DNA from: a virus
Virus record (IMG/VR): IMGVR_UViG_3300036985_005997
Location: 1 to 34,295 of that record
Length of the DNA stretch: 34,295 bases
Reading direction: 5' to 3' (one strand)
Positions 8,032 through 15,216 of this stretch are shown here, piece after piece (position 1 is the stretch's first letter; each line of letters begins with the position of its first letter). Below the pieces are notes generated by a model, which saw only the letters and a list, made by a program, of their open reading frames with translations, had not been told where the DNA came from and ran no database searches. Position numbers and translations under genes: made by a program.

Positions 8032-8619
8032 ATGAAAAACTATGAGAACCCATATTGGAAGATTTATAGATGGTTTCGATGGGATGCGAAACATTTCCAT
8101 CGTGATGTAATCCAAGGATTCAAAAATCTTTGGAGATGGTTACCAATTGTTTGGAAAAACCGTGATTGGGACCACCATTTTATTTTTGAGGTTCTCAAAT
8201 TCAAAATTAAAAACACTGCAAACCTAACTAAAAAGAACCAACGTTTTGTTGGGTGGGAAAGTCAAGTTCGTTACATGACAATCTGTGAAAAACTAATCAC
8301 TTTAATTCAAGACGAATACTATAGTCACGAATATTTTGATTATTACGACAGTACATTCAGTTTTGAAAAAATTGAAGACTCAGACAATTTTGAAATGAAA
8401 TCAGAAGTCACCAGAGATGACCTTCAGAGTTACATTAACAAATATCCTAACACCAAACGTTTTGTTATGAACCATCCTAAGTATAGTAAGTTCATTGACC
8501 CTATATCCAAAGCTACCGATTCACGTTTGGCAATGGTTATGGGAATTGCTCGTCACGAAAAAGCGAAAAAACTTTTGTTCAAAATTCTTGAACAAAAAAT
8601 TGAAAATTGGTGGGACTAA
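8032..8619 (+). CDS. Conserved large-phage hypothetical protein, 195 aa
   Basis: The start at 8032 is fixed by the TATCTTTG promoter. The N-terminal half is rich in Trp and basic residues (WKIYRWFRWDAKHFHRDV, then WKNRDWDHHFIFEVLKFKI). I recall a similar W-rich IWKDRDWDYxFIFEILKFKL pattern in other phage proteins. The middle has an EYYSHEYFDYYDS run. No membrane segment or catalytic motif is assigned. Confidence 0.78.
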   Translation: MKNYENPYWKIYRWFRWDAKHFHRDVIQGFKNLWRWLPIVWKNRDWDHHFIFEVLKFKIKNTANLTKKNQRFVGWESQVRYMTICEKLITLIQDEYYSHEYFDYYDSTFSFEKIEDSDNFEMKSEVTRDDLQSYINKYPNTKRFVMNHPKYSKFIDPISKATDSRLAMVMGIARHEKAKKLLFKILEQKIENWWD

Positions 8620-8631
8620 TAGTTATAAAAT

Positions 8632-8745
8632 ATGGTATTTTTGATATTCTTTTTAATTATGCTCCCAATAAGTTACCTATGGGTTAGAGGGATTGATTAT
8701 ATGAAAAAAAATCATCCTGATTATAATGGTGATGATTTTATCTAA
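8632..8745 (+). CDS. Single-pass membrane miniprotein, 37 aa
   Basis: This frame starts VFLIFFLIMLPISYLWV after the Met, a clear transmembrane segment, and ends with a short charged tail (KKNHPDYNGDDFI). Its stop overlaps the next ATG (TAATG), which supports translation. Function unknown. Confidence 0.6.
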   Translation: MVFLIFFLIMLPISYLWVRGIDYMKKNHPDYNGDDFI

Positions 8746-9386
8746 TGTCTTATTTAGTCGCTAACCTTCCCCCCATTCAATGCTACATCCGTAAAGAATA
8801 TCTTTATGACTTTCAAAGTGGTTTTGGTGAGTTTGAACCATGTTATTGGGTTTCAGTAAAATCAATCAAGGGTAAAGCTCTGTATATTGAGTCTTTGATA
8901 TTAAATTACGGAGCGCTCTATGATAAGTTACCCATATCGGCTTACGTGTGGAGGACGGATATCTCTGATGAACTTTTGCCTTTGGACTTTTTGGAGATTT
9001 GGGATGGGTTTTCTTACAACATCTCAATAATTGAAAAGTCCTTACTCAAGGGTCTTCAGTGTAAGGTACTGATGAAGGACAAGAAATTGTATGACGGACA
9101 ATATATGTTCACCATTGACTCTTGTTCGTCAGAACCAAACGAACTTAATGTAAGTTTGTCTGAGACTCCCAATGAACACAAGTCGTTTAACATTATCAAA
9201 CTTGATAACGGTCAATTTGCCGCTCAACCCAATAACAGGGTTTTATTCTACGACCAGTCACTAACTCCCAAAGGTGTAACCATACCTGACTTTAAAGTAT
9301 CTACCAAAGATTTTCACTGTGAGGATGGGTTAAAATGGAGTTCAGGAGAAAGTGACGATTTTTTTTACATTTTAGAAAAAAAGTAG
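8745..9386 (+). CDS. Conserved phage hypothetical protein, 213 aa
   Basis: Starts at an ATG coupled to the preceding stop. The N-terminal stretch PPIQCYIRKEYLYDFQSGFG and a later LYDKLPISAYVWR match a phage protein family I have seen in large phages. No function is established to my knowledge. It is predicted cytoplasmic and mixed alpha/beta. It lies 12 bases before the metallophosphoesterase. Confidence 0.75.
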   Translation: MSYLVANLPPIQCYIRKEYLYDFQSGFGEFEPCYWVSVKSIKGKALYIESLILNYGALYDKLPISAYVWRTDISDELLPLDFLEIWDGFSYNISIIEKSLLKGLQCKVLMKDKKLYDGQYMFTIDSCSSEPNELNVSLSETPNEHKSFNIIKLDNGQFAAQPNNRVLFYDQSLTPKGVTIPDFKVSTKDFHCEDGLKWSSGESDDFFYILEKK

Positions 9387-9394
9387 TATATTTG
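9387..9394 (+). promoter_or_regulatory. Bacteroidota-type promoter (TATATTTG)
   Basis: Ends 4 bases before the ATG at 9399 and overlaps the end of the upstream gene by no coding bases. Confidence 0.6.
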
Positions 9395-9398
9395 TGGT

Positions 9399-10091
9399 AT
9401 GAAAATCACATTTATCTCCGATACTCACAATAAACACGCTCAGGTGACATCAAGTCTTCCTGGTGGTGACTTGTTGATTCATGCTGGAGATATGAGTTCA
9501 ATGGGTCACAAACACGAAATCCAACAGTTCCTCAAATGGTTCAATGGTTTGAATAACTATACCCATAAGATTTTCATTGCTGGTAACCACGATTGGGGGT
9601 TTCAAGAAAATCCTGTAATGTGTAAAGAGCAGTTGGATTTTTACAACAAGGTAACTTATCTTCAGGACAACCTTGAGGTTATTGGTGAGGATTACGAAAC
9701 TTCGGTAAAGGTTTATGGGTCTCCTTGGCAACCTGAGTTTTATAATTGGGCGTTCAATCTCCCAAGAATGGGTAAGGAGTTAGAGGTTAAGTGGAACGAC
9801 ATCCCTATGAATACCGACATCTTGGTAACTCACGGACCGGCTTGGGGACACTTAGATACCGTTACCGGACAAGGGGTTCCGTTGGGTTGTGAACTTTTGG
9901 CGGAACGAATCAAAGTTGTAAAACCTAAGATTCACGTTTGTGGACACATTCACACCGGTTACGGTTACAAGTTTGTGGATGGAACTCATTATTTTAACGC
10001 AGCGGTTTTGAATGAAAAATACACCTTCACTCAAAAACCAATGACTGTAGAATGGAATCCTGAAACTAACGAATTAGAATTTGTTGATTAA
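9399..10091 (+). CDS. Calcineurin-like metallophosphoesterase
   Basis: A two-metal phosphoesterase of 230 residues. The full motif set is visible: DTH at 8-10, GD with Asp31, GNHD at 62-65, TH with His145, and GHIHTGYG at 182-189. The spacing resembles the class that includes MPPED1-like and bacterial single-domain enzymes. The substrate is unknown; phage relatives include nucleic-acid end processors. It has its own host-type promoter and a strong terminator at its stop codon, so it is a closed unit at the 3' end. Confidence 0.9.
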   Translation: MKITFISDTHNKHAQVTSSLPGGDLLIHAGDMSSMGHKHEIQQFLKWFNGLNNYTHKIFIAGNHDWGFQENPVMCKEQLDFYNKVTYLQDNLEVIGEDYETSVKVYGSPWQPEFYNWAFNLPRMGKELEVKWNDIPMNTDILVTHGPAWGHLDTVTGQGVPLGCELLAERIKVVKPKIHVCGHIHTGYGYKFVDGTHYFNAAVLNEKYTFTQKPMTVEWNPETNELEFVD

Positions 10092-10115
10092 AAGGTGGGG
10101 TAATACCCACCTTTT
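10090..10115 (+). terminator. Rho-independent terminator after the metallophosphoesterase
   Basis: A 10-bp stem AAAAGGTGGG/CCCACCTTTT with a 6-base loop begins inside the stop codon. The next promoter element follows at once. Confidence 0.8.
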
Positions 10116-10117
10116 GA

Positions 10118-10125
10118 GTATTTAT
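10118..10125 (+). promoter_or_regulatory. GTATTTAT element before the gene at 10131
   Basis: Lies between the terminator and the ATG, 5 bases before it. This position argues that it is a promoter and not a translation signal alone. Confidence 0.6.
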
Positions 10126-10130
10126 TGTTG

Positions 10131-10718
10131 ATGAAAGAAGATTTATCAAACTATCCCGAAAAATTTGTTTATAGGATTGCAAAATCTCTTAAGGCAGATG
10201 GTTTTGATTTTAAACCATACTATGACCATCACTTTCAAGACAATCTTCCAATTGTAGAAGAGGCTTCATCACTTTACGGTATTGATATTCCTGAAGATTT
10301 TTTTGTTGAGTTGTATAGACTAAATGGGGAGGAAAGTATGTTTGAAAAAGGATACGACATTAATAATTTGAGATATCCCACATTAGAAAAATTCTATATC
10401 ACAATTGGTGTTTCTCATGATGTGGTTATCACCAGAGAATATAAAGTACCTACCAAAAGTTTTTATAGTAAACAAAGACTTGAAAAGTATTGGCAGTTTT
10501 TGATTGATAATGAATTATATGGTGATTTAATCGTAAATGCACAAGGTGAACCTAAGACTTATTATTCAGATGAAGATTTTAACGAAGTATATCTTAGTAC
10601 GGTTAAAGAAATTGGAATTGACGAATCTGTCCAAAAAAGAAAAACGAAGCTTGAATCCCTGAATAGAGACCAATTGCTTCGTTTAAGAGGGTTGATTGAT
10701 GAACAACTTAAGAGATAA
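10131..10718 (+). CDS. Hypothetical protein, 195 aa
   Basis: The ATG at 10131 lies 5 bases after a GTATTTAT element; the two TTG codons before it are rejected. The protein is mixed charged with many Tyr residues and ends in a helical segment with RDQLLRLRGLIDEQLKR. No motif is recognised. It converges with the small membrane protein at 10725. Confidence 0.72.
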   Translation: MKEDLSNYPEKFVYRIAKSLKADGFDFKPYYDHHFQDNLPIVEEASSLYGIDIPEDFFVELYRLNGEESMFEKGYDINNLRYPTLEKFYITIGVSHDVVITREYKVPTKSFYSKQRLEKYWQFLIDNELYGDLIVNAQGEPKTYYSDEDFNEVYLSTVKEIGIDESVQKRKTKLESLNRDQLLRLRGLIDEQLKR

Positions 10719-10724
10719 TCTCTC

Positions 10725-10988
10725 TTACATTACTTCTTCTTCTTTCGCTGAGTTTTTGTTTTTGTTGTTAACCCATTTGTCAATCGATGCAATACCAAAA
10801 GAACCTAATGTGATTACCAAGAATCCGTCAAAGATGAATTCGTTAATTAATAGTTCTTTACCCATGTAACCTGTTACCAAGTCAACCAAAAGTGAAAGAA
10901 CCATCATTGTAAATGATAAAAACCCAACGACAGATTTTTCATTAATTGTGTTGTTGTCGTCAAATAGTTGTTTAAAAAAGTTTTTCAT
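10725..10988 (-). CDS. Two-pass membrane protein, holin-like candidate
   Basis: Starting at the ATG at 10988 the product is 87 residues. It has a basic N-terminus (MKNFFKQLFDD), two hydrophobic segments (about 20-42, VVGFLSFTMMVLSLLVDLV, and 53-74, FIFDGFLVITLGSFGIAS) and a Lys/Asn/Glu-rich tail. Size and topology fit small holins, but so do many other phage membrane proteins. The endolysin is 4.8 kb away in the same direction. Confidence in the gene is high and in the role low. Confidence 0.7.
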   Translation of the reverse strand: MKNFFKQLFDDNNTINEKSVVGFLSFTMMVLSLLVDLVTGYMGKELLINEFIFDGFLVITLGSFGIASIDKWVNNKNKNSAKEEEVM

Positions 10989-11006
10989 AATGATTAGTGT
11001 TTGATA

Positions 11007-11014
11007 ATAAATAT
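11007..11014 (-). promoter_or_regulatory. ATATTTAT element before the gene at 10988
   Basis: Ends 18 bases before the ATG and lies directly downstream of the preceding gene's stop. Confidence 0.5.
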
Positions 11015-11018
11015 CCAA

Positions 11019-11324
11019 CTAATCGGGTATGACCTTTAAAACCATATCAATATACTTTTTAATCGTACGCCTAAGGATTGAATTATCAATAGAGGGAAAA
11101 TCTTCAGAAATTAAATAATAGATACGATTTACCAAGTTCTTTTTATTGTCTTCAACATGATATAATTTATCATCGATAAACATTTGTGTAAACGGTTTTT
11201 CCATCCAATCAAGTTTAATTGACCTTACAGGAAAACGTCTCTTCATATATTTTAATACCTCGTCTGAAGTATTTTCAAAATATTTTGATAAAATTTCTTC
11301 TCTTTCGCTTTCAGAAATAAACAT
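11019..11324 (-). CDS. Leader-type protein, 101 aa
   Basis: The ATG at 11324, 4 bases after an ATATTTAT element, gives an N-terminus MFISESEREEILSKYFENT. This matches the SESQL-type leaders in pattern but has no exact (I/L)xE site. The rest is basic and helical. The family is not recognised; a packaged virion protein is inferred from the leader only. Confidence 0.7.
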   Translation of the reverse strand: MFISESEREEILSKYFENTSDEVLKYMKRRFPVRSIKLDWMEKPFTQMFIDDKLYHVEDNKKNLVNRIYYLISEDFPSIDNSILRRTIKKYIDMVLKVIPD

Positions 11325-11328
11325 ACAG

Positions 11329-11336
11329 ATAAATAT
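11329..11336 (-). promoter_or_regulatory. ATATTTAT element before the gene at 11324
   Basis: Ends 4 bases before the ATG. Confidence 0.5.
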
Positions 11337-11356
11337 AATGCAAACATAGTTCAATT

Positions 11357-11509
11357 ATGGCTGCAGTAAAATCAAAAACCAAATCATCAAACACCTCTTT
11401 GTTCAGGGAAAAATCAAAAGTATCTAGACCTGGTGTTCACGCTAAAACTAAGACTTCAAAATCAAAAAATTCCAAGAACTATAAGAAACGTTATAGAGGT
11501 CAAGGTTAA
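11357..11509 (+). CDS. Very basic 50-aa protein
   Basis: This frame begins MAAVKSKTKSSNTSLFREKS and ends in NYKKRYRGQG. It is dominated by Lys, Ser, Thr and Arg, with a conserved-looking SRPGVHAKTKTSKSK core. I recall similar tiny basic proteins in other large phage genomes of this kind. It could bind nucleic acid or be a processed virion peptide. The ATG at 11357 is the first start after the divergent gene at 11324. No host-type promoter is clear. Confidence 0.68.
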   Translation: MAAVKSKTKSSNTSLFREKSKVSRPGVHAKTKTSKSKNSKNYKKRYRGQG

Positions 11510-11543
11510 TTGATTTATTAAAGTTTTAACTTAATTTTTGGAT

Positions 11544-11831
11544 ATGAACTCCAAGGGAAAAAACTATGCCCATTTGTTAGAGAAAGTCTTAAATAAAGTT
11601 AGGAAAGAACATTTGGAGTCATTTTATGGTGAAGGTACAAAAATTAAGATACGAAGTATCAATTTTTCGCACACAAAGAAAGAATGTATCGTAGATGCGG
11701 TTATCATACTTGGTCCAATCATCTGTGAGGACGTTTTAGAGGACATTATTTTACATTATGAGATACTTGATGTAGCCGAACTATACTTAGACGGTTATAA
11801 GGTCGGAATTCAAGTAAAATTTGATGTTTAA
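11544..11831 (+). CDS. Hypothetical protein, 95 aa
   Basis: The ATG at 11544 is chosen over an in-frame TTG 6 bases upstream. The protein has a basic helical N-terminus and an acidic beta-prone C-terminus. It ends tail to tail with the next gene, sharing TTAA. The family is not recognised. Confidence 0.68.
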   Translation: MNSKGKNYAHLLEKVLNKVRKEHLESFYGEGTKIKIRSINFSHTKKECIVDAVIILGPIICEDVLEDIILHYEILDVAELYLDGYKVGIQVKFDV

Positions 11832-12136
11832 GACTGTTTCATGAACCTTTGTAAAAGGTCATTGTTTTCTTTCTGTAAAAATTCAACACGAACCGACAGT
11901 GCGGACACTTTTTCTGTTAAAGCCAAGATAGTTTCTCTCATTTTGTCTTTTTCTTCAGAACTTTCTTTTAATAACACCTCCAACTTGGCAATTCTTTCTC
12001 TACAATCTTGTTTTACGAAATTATCATCGTCTCTTTTGACCTCAGCTCTCTTTTCGTAGTATTTCCAAGCACTAGTTGACCCCAAAATTGTGATTAGTGT
12101 AATTATAACTGTCCAAATTGAATCCGTGCTTCCCAT
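11828..12136 (-). CDS. Membrane-anchored coiled-coil protein
   Basis: An N-terminal membrane segment (IWTVIITLITILGSTSAW, 7-24) is followed by a charged linker and a long heptad-rich coiled coil (about 47-98, including KLEVLLKESSEEKDKMRE). The length is 102 residues. This is the topology of phage inner-membrane spanins, but many phage proteins share it and no partner lipoprotein is seen. It has an ATATTTAT element 17 bases upstream. Confidence 0.75.
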   Translation of the reverse strand: MGSTDSIWTVIITLITILGSTSAWKYYEKRAEVKRDDDNFVKQDCRERIAKLEVLLKESSEEKDKMRETILALTEKVSALSVRVEFLQKENNDLLQRFMKQS

Positions 12137-12153
12137 GTAATTTGATTATGTTA

Positions 12154-12161
12154 ATAAATAT
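12154..12161 (-). promoter_or_regulatory. ATATTTAT element before the gene at 12136
   Basis: Ends 17 bases before the ATG. Confidence 0.5.
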
Positions 12162-12180
12162 TCTGTTTTTAGAATGAAAA

Positions 12181-12304
12181 CAATTTAGAATTATTTTTTC
12201 ACAATTAACACTTTAGTCCAAGTTGAACTAAGTATTAATACTAGAATATAATATAATAATATATTATATTAATATAGTAATTTTAATTAATTCTAATACT
12301 AATT
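12181..12304. other. AT-rich palindromic intergenic region
   Basis: This non-coding stretch is almost entirely A and T. It holds the 12-base palindrome AGTATTAATACT (12231-12242) and an 11-bp inverted repeat AATATAATATA/TATATTATATT with a 4-base loop (12245-12270). A longer-range pair CTAGAAT (12241-12247) and ATTCTAG (12302-12308) encloses the region. It could be an unwinding element, an operator or a weak terminator. Confidence 0.5.
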
Positions 12305-12664
12305 CTAGGGAATTTTTTTCCAAACGTTATCGGAGTTCAATCTTACTGAGATGATGTGTTCCATGGACCATTCGTTTGGTTTAATCATGGATAAAAACTC
12401 TCGTCCATCCCTTCCCCTGTAAATGTGATAGGTTTGTCCAATTTTTGGTTCAAAATTATACTTACAATTGTAAATCCTATCGTTAAGCTCAATCGTATCC
12501 TTCAGTATTTGAGCCTCCTCTAACAAGTCTTCCCATTTACCCCCAAAATAATCGTTCGCTTTTATGACACCGTACCGTTTAAAGGCGGTCAAGTCTACAG
12601 GTTCTATTTTAGGTGATGAAAGTGATGTGGGATACTCATAAAGAGATAACGGTTTTTCTGACAT
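12305..12664 (-). CDS. DUF2452-like protein
   Basis: Starting at the ATG at 12664 the product is 119 residues. The order of motifs (IEPVD near 27, then a helical segment ending IELNDRIYNCKYNFEPKIGQ, then TYHIYRGRDGREFLSMIKP and EW) resembles the DUF2452 family, which is common in Bacteroidota genomes. Its function is unknown. A TATATTTTG sequence just before the ATG is close to the host-type box but one base too long. Confidence 0.75.
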   Translation of the reverse strand: MSEKPLSLYEYPTSLSSPKIEPVDLTAFKRYGVIKANDYFGGKWEDLLEEAQILKDTIELNDRIYNCKYNFEPKIGQTYHIYRGRDGREFLSMIKPNEWSMEHIISVRLNSDNVWKKIP

Positions 12665-12680
12665 TCCCAAAATATAGAGC

Positions 12681-12706
12681 AAAAAAAGGGGGAGTAATTA
12701 CTCCCC
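12681..12706 (-). terminator. Terminator of the gene at 13213
   Basis: A perfect 18-base palindrome GGGGAGTAATTACTCCCC (12689-12706) contains the stop codon and is followed on the minus strand by a T run (12681-12687). Confidence 0.8.
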
Positions 12707-13213
12707 TCCTTTGATTATGGTTATACCATGTTTTAAAAACTCTTTAGCTCGTGGGTCCAAGTAAGAAAGTGCGTAAACTTTCTCAATATCTTTCACCAAC
12801 TCTTCTCCGTGTTCGTTCTCTTTGTAAAGCTCGATGATTTTGTCCATCGCCTTGTTACATTGTTTGTTGTTTTCGTCAAAGTAGTTGTATGGTTTAAACT
12901 CTTGTAATGTTGTAGACACCTTATGTGCCAAATCAACTCCACCGTCGGTAATCTGTGGGAACAATCTCATGGTCTTTAATACCTCTAACATATCCACCAA
13001 ACTTTGGACACCACCTTTTCTTAATTTAATACCCTCGATATACTCCTCAGGTTCATCCATACCCATAAGGTCATGAATTGACTTTGTATTTTGAGAATTA
13101 CAAAACATTTTCTCACCCTGTTGTTCAGGTTGTTCTGATTCTTGCTCATTCAAACGATAAAGAGACATAATTTCTTTAATATCCTCTTCCGTTATTGTAA
13201 ATCTTTTTCCCAT
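12698..13213 (-). CDS. Leader-tagged protein (ITEED type), 171 aa
   Basis: The N-terminus FTITEEDIKEIMSLYRLNEQ is a clear leader; RLNE|Q fits the (I/L)xE rule, with a Gln/Glu-rich linker after it. The remaining 145 residues are mostly helical, with two Cys (MFCNSQ, QCNKAM), and are not recognised. Its own promoter element is 4 bases upstream and a terminator overlaps its stop, so it is a monocistronic unit. Confidence 0.75.
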   Translation of the reverse strand: MGKRFTITEEDIKEIMSLYRLNEQESEQPEQQGEKMFCNSQNTKSIHDLMGMDEPEEYIEGIKLRKGGVQSLVDMLEVLKTMRLFPQITDGGVDLAHKVSTTLQEFKPYNYFDENNKQCNKAMDKIIELYKENEHGEELVKDIEKVYALSYLDPRAKEFLKHGITIIKGGE

Positions 13214-13217
13214 GTCT

Positions 13218-13225
13218 ATAAATAC
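13218..13225 (-). promoter_or_regulatory. GTATTTAT element before the gene at 13213
   Basis: Lies between the upstream stop (13226) and the ATG, 4 bases from the ATG. Confidence 0.55.
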
Positions 13226-13906
13226 TCACATGTTATGAATAAAATCTACCTTTTCTTTCTCAGAAAGTTCTTTAGAAGTGAAACTAAAGGGGTCATAGCC
13301 ATAAAAATCAAAAATGTGTCGGTGTTTTCGGTAAATAATCCTGGCATTTTCATAGCTCCACACGTCTTTGTATGAATCCGAAACATCGTATTGTTTGTAT
13401 TCATCAAAATTAATATTCATTTTATCTAAAAAATCAATTTTTGATAAATCTTCACGGTAGTTATCCAATCGTATACTCTCATCGGGAGTAAATTGGGTAA
13501 AATCATATGGATACAGGTAGATGTAACTGTTTATAGTGGTTTTCCAATCCGTCTCTAACAAATGGAAATCATTTGCAATGAGTGGAGTTAACCAACTATT
13601 GAATTTTTCACTCAGGTAGTCTTTGGAGTACTTCTTTAAAGCCCAATTAACGTGTGATATATCCTTGTATTTGGACAATATACGTCTATATGGGTTGTCT
13701 ACCACACAAACCACTTTAAATCCCTCAGGAGGTCTAAAATAAGGTTTATAGTATAATACTTTATAACGACTAACATCCATTGAATCTTCAGAGTCAATTT
13801 CCATTCGTATTTTAAAACCTAAAACACCAAAATAATCACCCAAAACACGTTCACCGGTATTGTGTTGAAATAAAACGACTGTATTAAAAAGATTTGATAT
13901 GTTCAT
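13226..13906 (-). CDS. Sulfotransferase-like protein (divergent)
   Basis: Residues about 64-79, FKVVCVVDNPYRRILSKY, match the 3'-phosphate-binding motif of Golgi-type sulfotransferases (RDPYxRxxSxY, here DNPYRRILSKY). The N-terminal FNTVVLFQHNTGERVL occupies the position of the 5'-phosphosulfate loop but lacks a canonical PKxGTT. The length is 226 residues and aromatic-rich. If active it would sulfate a surface sugar or protein using PAPS. It may instead be a degenerate member. A near-match element (CATTTAT) lies 5 bases upstream. Confidence 0.5.
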   Translation of the reverse strand: MNISNLFNTVVLFQHNTGERVLGDYFGVLGFKIRMEIDSEDSMDVSRYKVLYYKPYFRPPEGFKVVCVVDNPYRRILSKYKDISHVNWALKKYSKDYLSEKFNSWLTPLIANDFHLLETDWKTTINSYIYLYPYDFTQFTPDESIRLDNYREDLSKIDFLDKMNINFDEYKQYDVSDSYKDVWSYENARIIYRKHRHIFDFYGYDPFSFTSKELSEKEKVDFIHNM

Positions 13907-13946
13907 TTGGGATAAATGTAATGGATAATGATTGTCTTATAAACAA

Positions 13947-13970
13947 AAAACCCCCAAAAGTGGGGGTTTT
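13947..13970 (-). terminator. Terminator of the gene at 14382
   Basis: AAAACCCCC/GGGGGTTTT stem with a 6-base loop; a T run follows on the minus strand. Confidence 0.85.
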
Positions 13971-13992
13971 AAGATAATTTTGTTTGTTTAAC

Positions 13993-14382
13993 TTATTTCT
14001 TACATGAAATGTTAACTTCAGGTTCTGTGGGTAATTCATCACCTGAAACTATGGTTTCTTCTGTGGTTCCTGTAATTACAGGGTGAACCTCCCAAGAAAC
14101 TGTTTTCATATCAACAACCATTTCAAAATCACCAGGTGTTGAACCCTTTGTTACGTAGATTCCGTCACTATCCCATCTTACTGTTGCGTTAACAGATGGT
14201 GCAGTGTTACAATCTTCAGTTGAAAATAATTGAATTTGTTTAGAACCCGTTGAAGATGATTCAATCCATTGGATTGTTTTATCTTCAATTTCAGAGTTGG
14301 GTGTAATTACTTTGTCTTCAAAGACACCAGCAATCTTGGCATACAAGTCTGTGTTATTTCTAAAGTTAAATGTGTGAGCCAT
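13993..14382 (-). CDS. Hypothetical protein, probable structural type
   Basis: 129 residues, beta-prone, with many Thr, Ser and Val residues and two Cys. It stands alone with its own ATATTTAT element and a strong terminator, as expected for a gene needed at a defined high level, such as a virion component; this is inference only. No motif is recognised and no leader is visible. Confidence 0.7.
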   Translation of the reverse strand: MAHTFNFRNNTDLYAKIAGVFEDKVITPNSEIEDKTIQWIESSSTGSKQIQLFSTEDCNTAPSVNATVRWDSDGIYVTKGSTPGDFEMVVDMKTVSWEVHPVITGTTEETIVSGDELPTEPEVNISCKK

Positions 14383-14399
14383 AATAGTATTATTTGATT

Positions 14400-14407
14400 A
14401 TAAATAT
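14400..14407 (-). promoter_or_regulatory. ATATTTAT element before the gene at 14382
   Basis: Ends 17 bases before the ATG; its outer base touches the upstream gene's stop codon. Confidence 0.5.
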
Positions 14408-14598
14408 TACTGCAATCGTTTAATTTCACTCACAATACTTGACAACTGTCTTTTCAGTTCATTGAGTTTTTGTGGTGTGTCTTTCATTGAAATCACATTA
14501 CCTGTCTCAATGTTTTTGATTTGTTCTTGCACACGCTGAAATCTAAACATTAATTGGTCGTAGATTTTGGCTTTTTGTTCGTTAGGTCGTACTATCAT
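14407..14598 (-). CDS. Small coiled-coil protein, 63 aa
   Basis: Almost entirely helical with heptad spacing (RFQRVQEQIKNIE, then LNELKRQLSSIVSEIKRL). It follows the membrane miniprotein at 14613 by 14 bases and is probably in the same transcript. Function unknown. Confidence 0.65.
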   Translation of the reverse strand: MIVRPNEQKAKIYDQLMFRFQRVQEQIKNIETGNVISMKDTPQKLNELKRQLSSIVSEIKRLQ

Positions 14599-14612
14599 AT
14601 TTTATTTTTATT

Positions 14613-14738
14613 TTATTTAATTTCTTCACAAGGAGTGAAACGACAACTCTTATAATGTGAAATGAAGAGTCTTTTGCCAATGTAACAACCTAAAATAGAA
14701 CAGGCCGAAACACCGATGATAAAAAATACTATTTCCAT
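14613..14738 (-). CDS. Membrane miniprotein, 41 aa
   Basis: Begins MEIVFFIIGVSACSILGCYI, an N-terminal membrane segment, followed by a basic, Cys-containing tail. An ATATTTAT element lies 15 bases upstream, which supports it as a real gene. A role in lysis or membrane remodelling is possible but unsupported. Confidence 0.55.
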   Translation of the reverse strand: MEIVFFIIGVSACSILGCYIGKRLFISHYKSCRFTPCEEIK

Positions 14739-14753
14739 GGATTTTTTTATAAG

Positions 14754-14761
14754 ATAAATAT
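14754..14761 (-). promoter_or_regulatory. ATATTTAT element before the gene at 14738
   Basis: Ends 15 bases before the ATG. Confidence 0.5.
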
Positions 14762-14768
14762 ATCGTTT

Positions 14769-14960
14769 TTACAACTTATTTTGTTTATGCTCCTTCCAAT
14801 CTAAATAAAAACCGAAAGCAACGACTATGTTCATACCAAAAGATGCAATAATCTCATAAATGTCTTCATATACATTCATAGTCAAATGTACATGACCAAC
14901 CATCCAAAAAGGGATTGAGAGATTATTTGCCACCCACCGAACAAAAAAGTTAAGAAACAT
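14769..14960 (-). CDS. Small membrane protein, 63 aa
   Basis: The ATG at 14960 is preferred over in-frame TTG and GTG codons just upstream. Two hydrophobic segments are visible (FLNFFVRWVANNLSIPFWMV, and IIASFGMNIVVAFGFYLDW). It overlaps the preceding gene by 11 bases. The endolysin is two genes upstream, so a holin-type role is possible. Confidence 0.6.
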   Translation of the reverse strand: MFLNFFVRWVANNLSIPFWMVGHVHLTMNVYEDIYEIIASFGMNIVVAFGFYLDWKEHKQNKL

Positions 14961-15177
14961 CAACACTCTGATTTTCCCTAATTTTTTTATTTAAAAAGTG
15001 TAAAATATCCACAGAATCCCATCTGTTGAATGTTTCCCATAAGCTCTTAGAACGAAGAAAGGGATGAGGTAAGGACTTAGCCCACCTCATCCCTGTTCTA
15101 AAATCTTCAACATTCCAATTCAGTTCCTGAGTAGGAACTTTACAGGTTAATTTATAATAAAGTCTTTTAAAATTCAT
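14950..15177 (-). CDS. Hypothetical protein, 75 aa
   Basis: A basic, Trp-rich small protein (including TGMRWAKSLPHPFLRSKSLW). It follows the endolysin by 39 bases with no terminator between, so it is probably in the endolysin operon. Not recognised. Confidence 0.62.
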   Translation of the reverse strand: MNFKRLYYKLTCKVPTQELNWNVEDFRTGMRWAKSLPHPFLRSKSLWETFNRWDSVDILHFLNKKIRENQSVDVS

Positions 15178-15216
15178 TATTGTTAGGTAATAATGAAATT
15201 ATAATCTAAAACTAAA

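Noticed and set aside
7963-8115. Longer start for the gene ending at 7345
   Set aside because: The extension crosses the GTATTTAT element and the opposite promoter, and the leader-like MKNILEIL start fits better.
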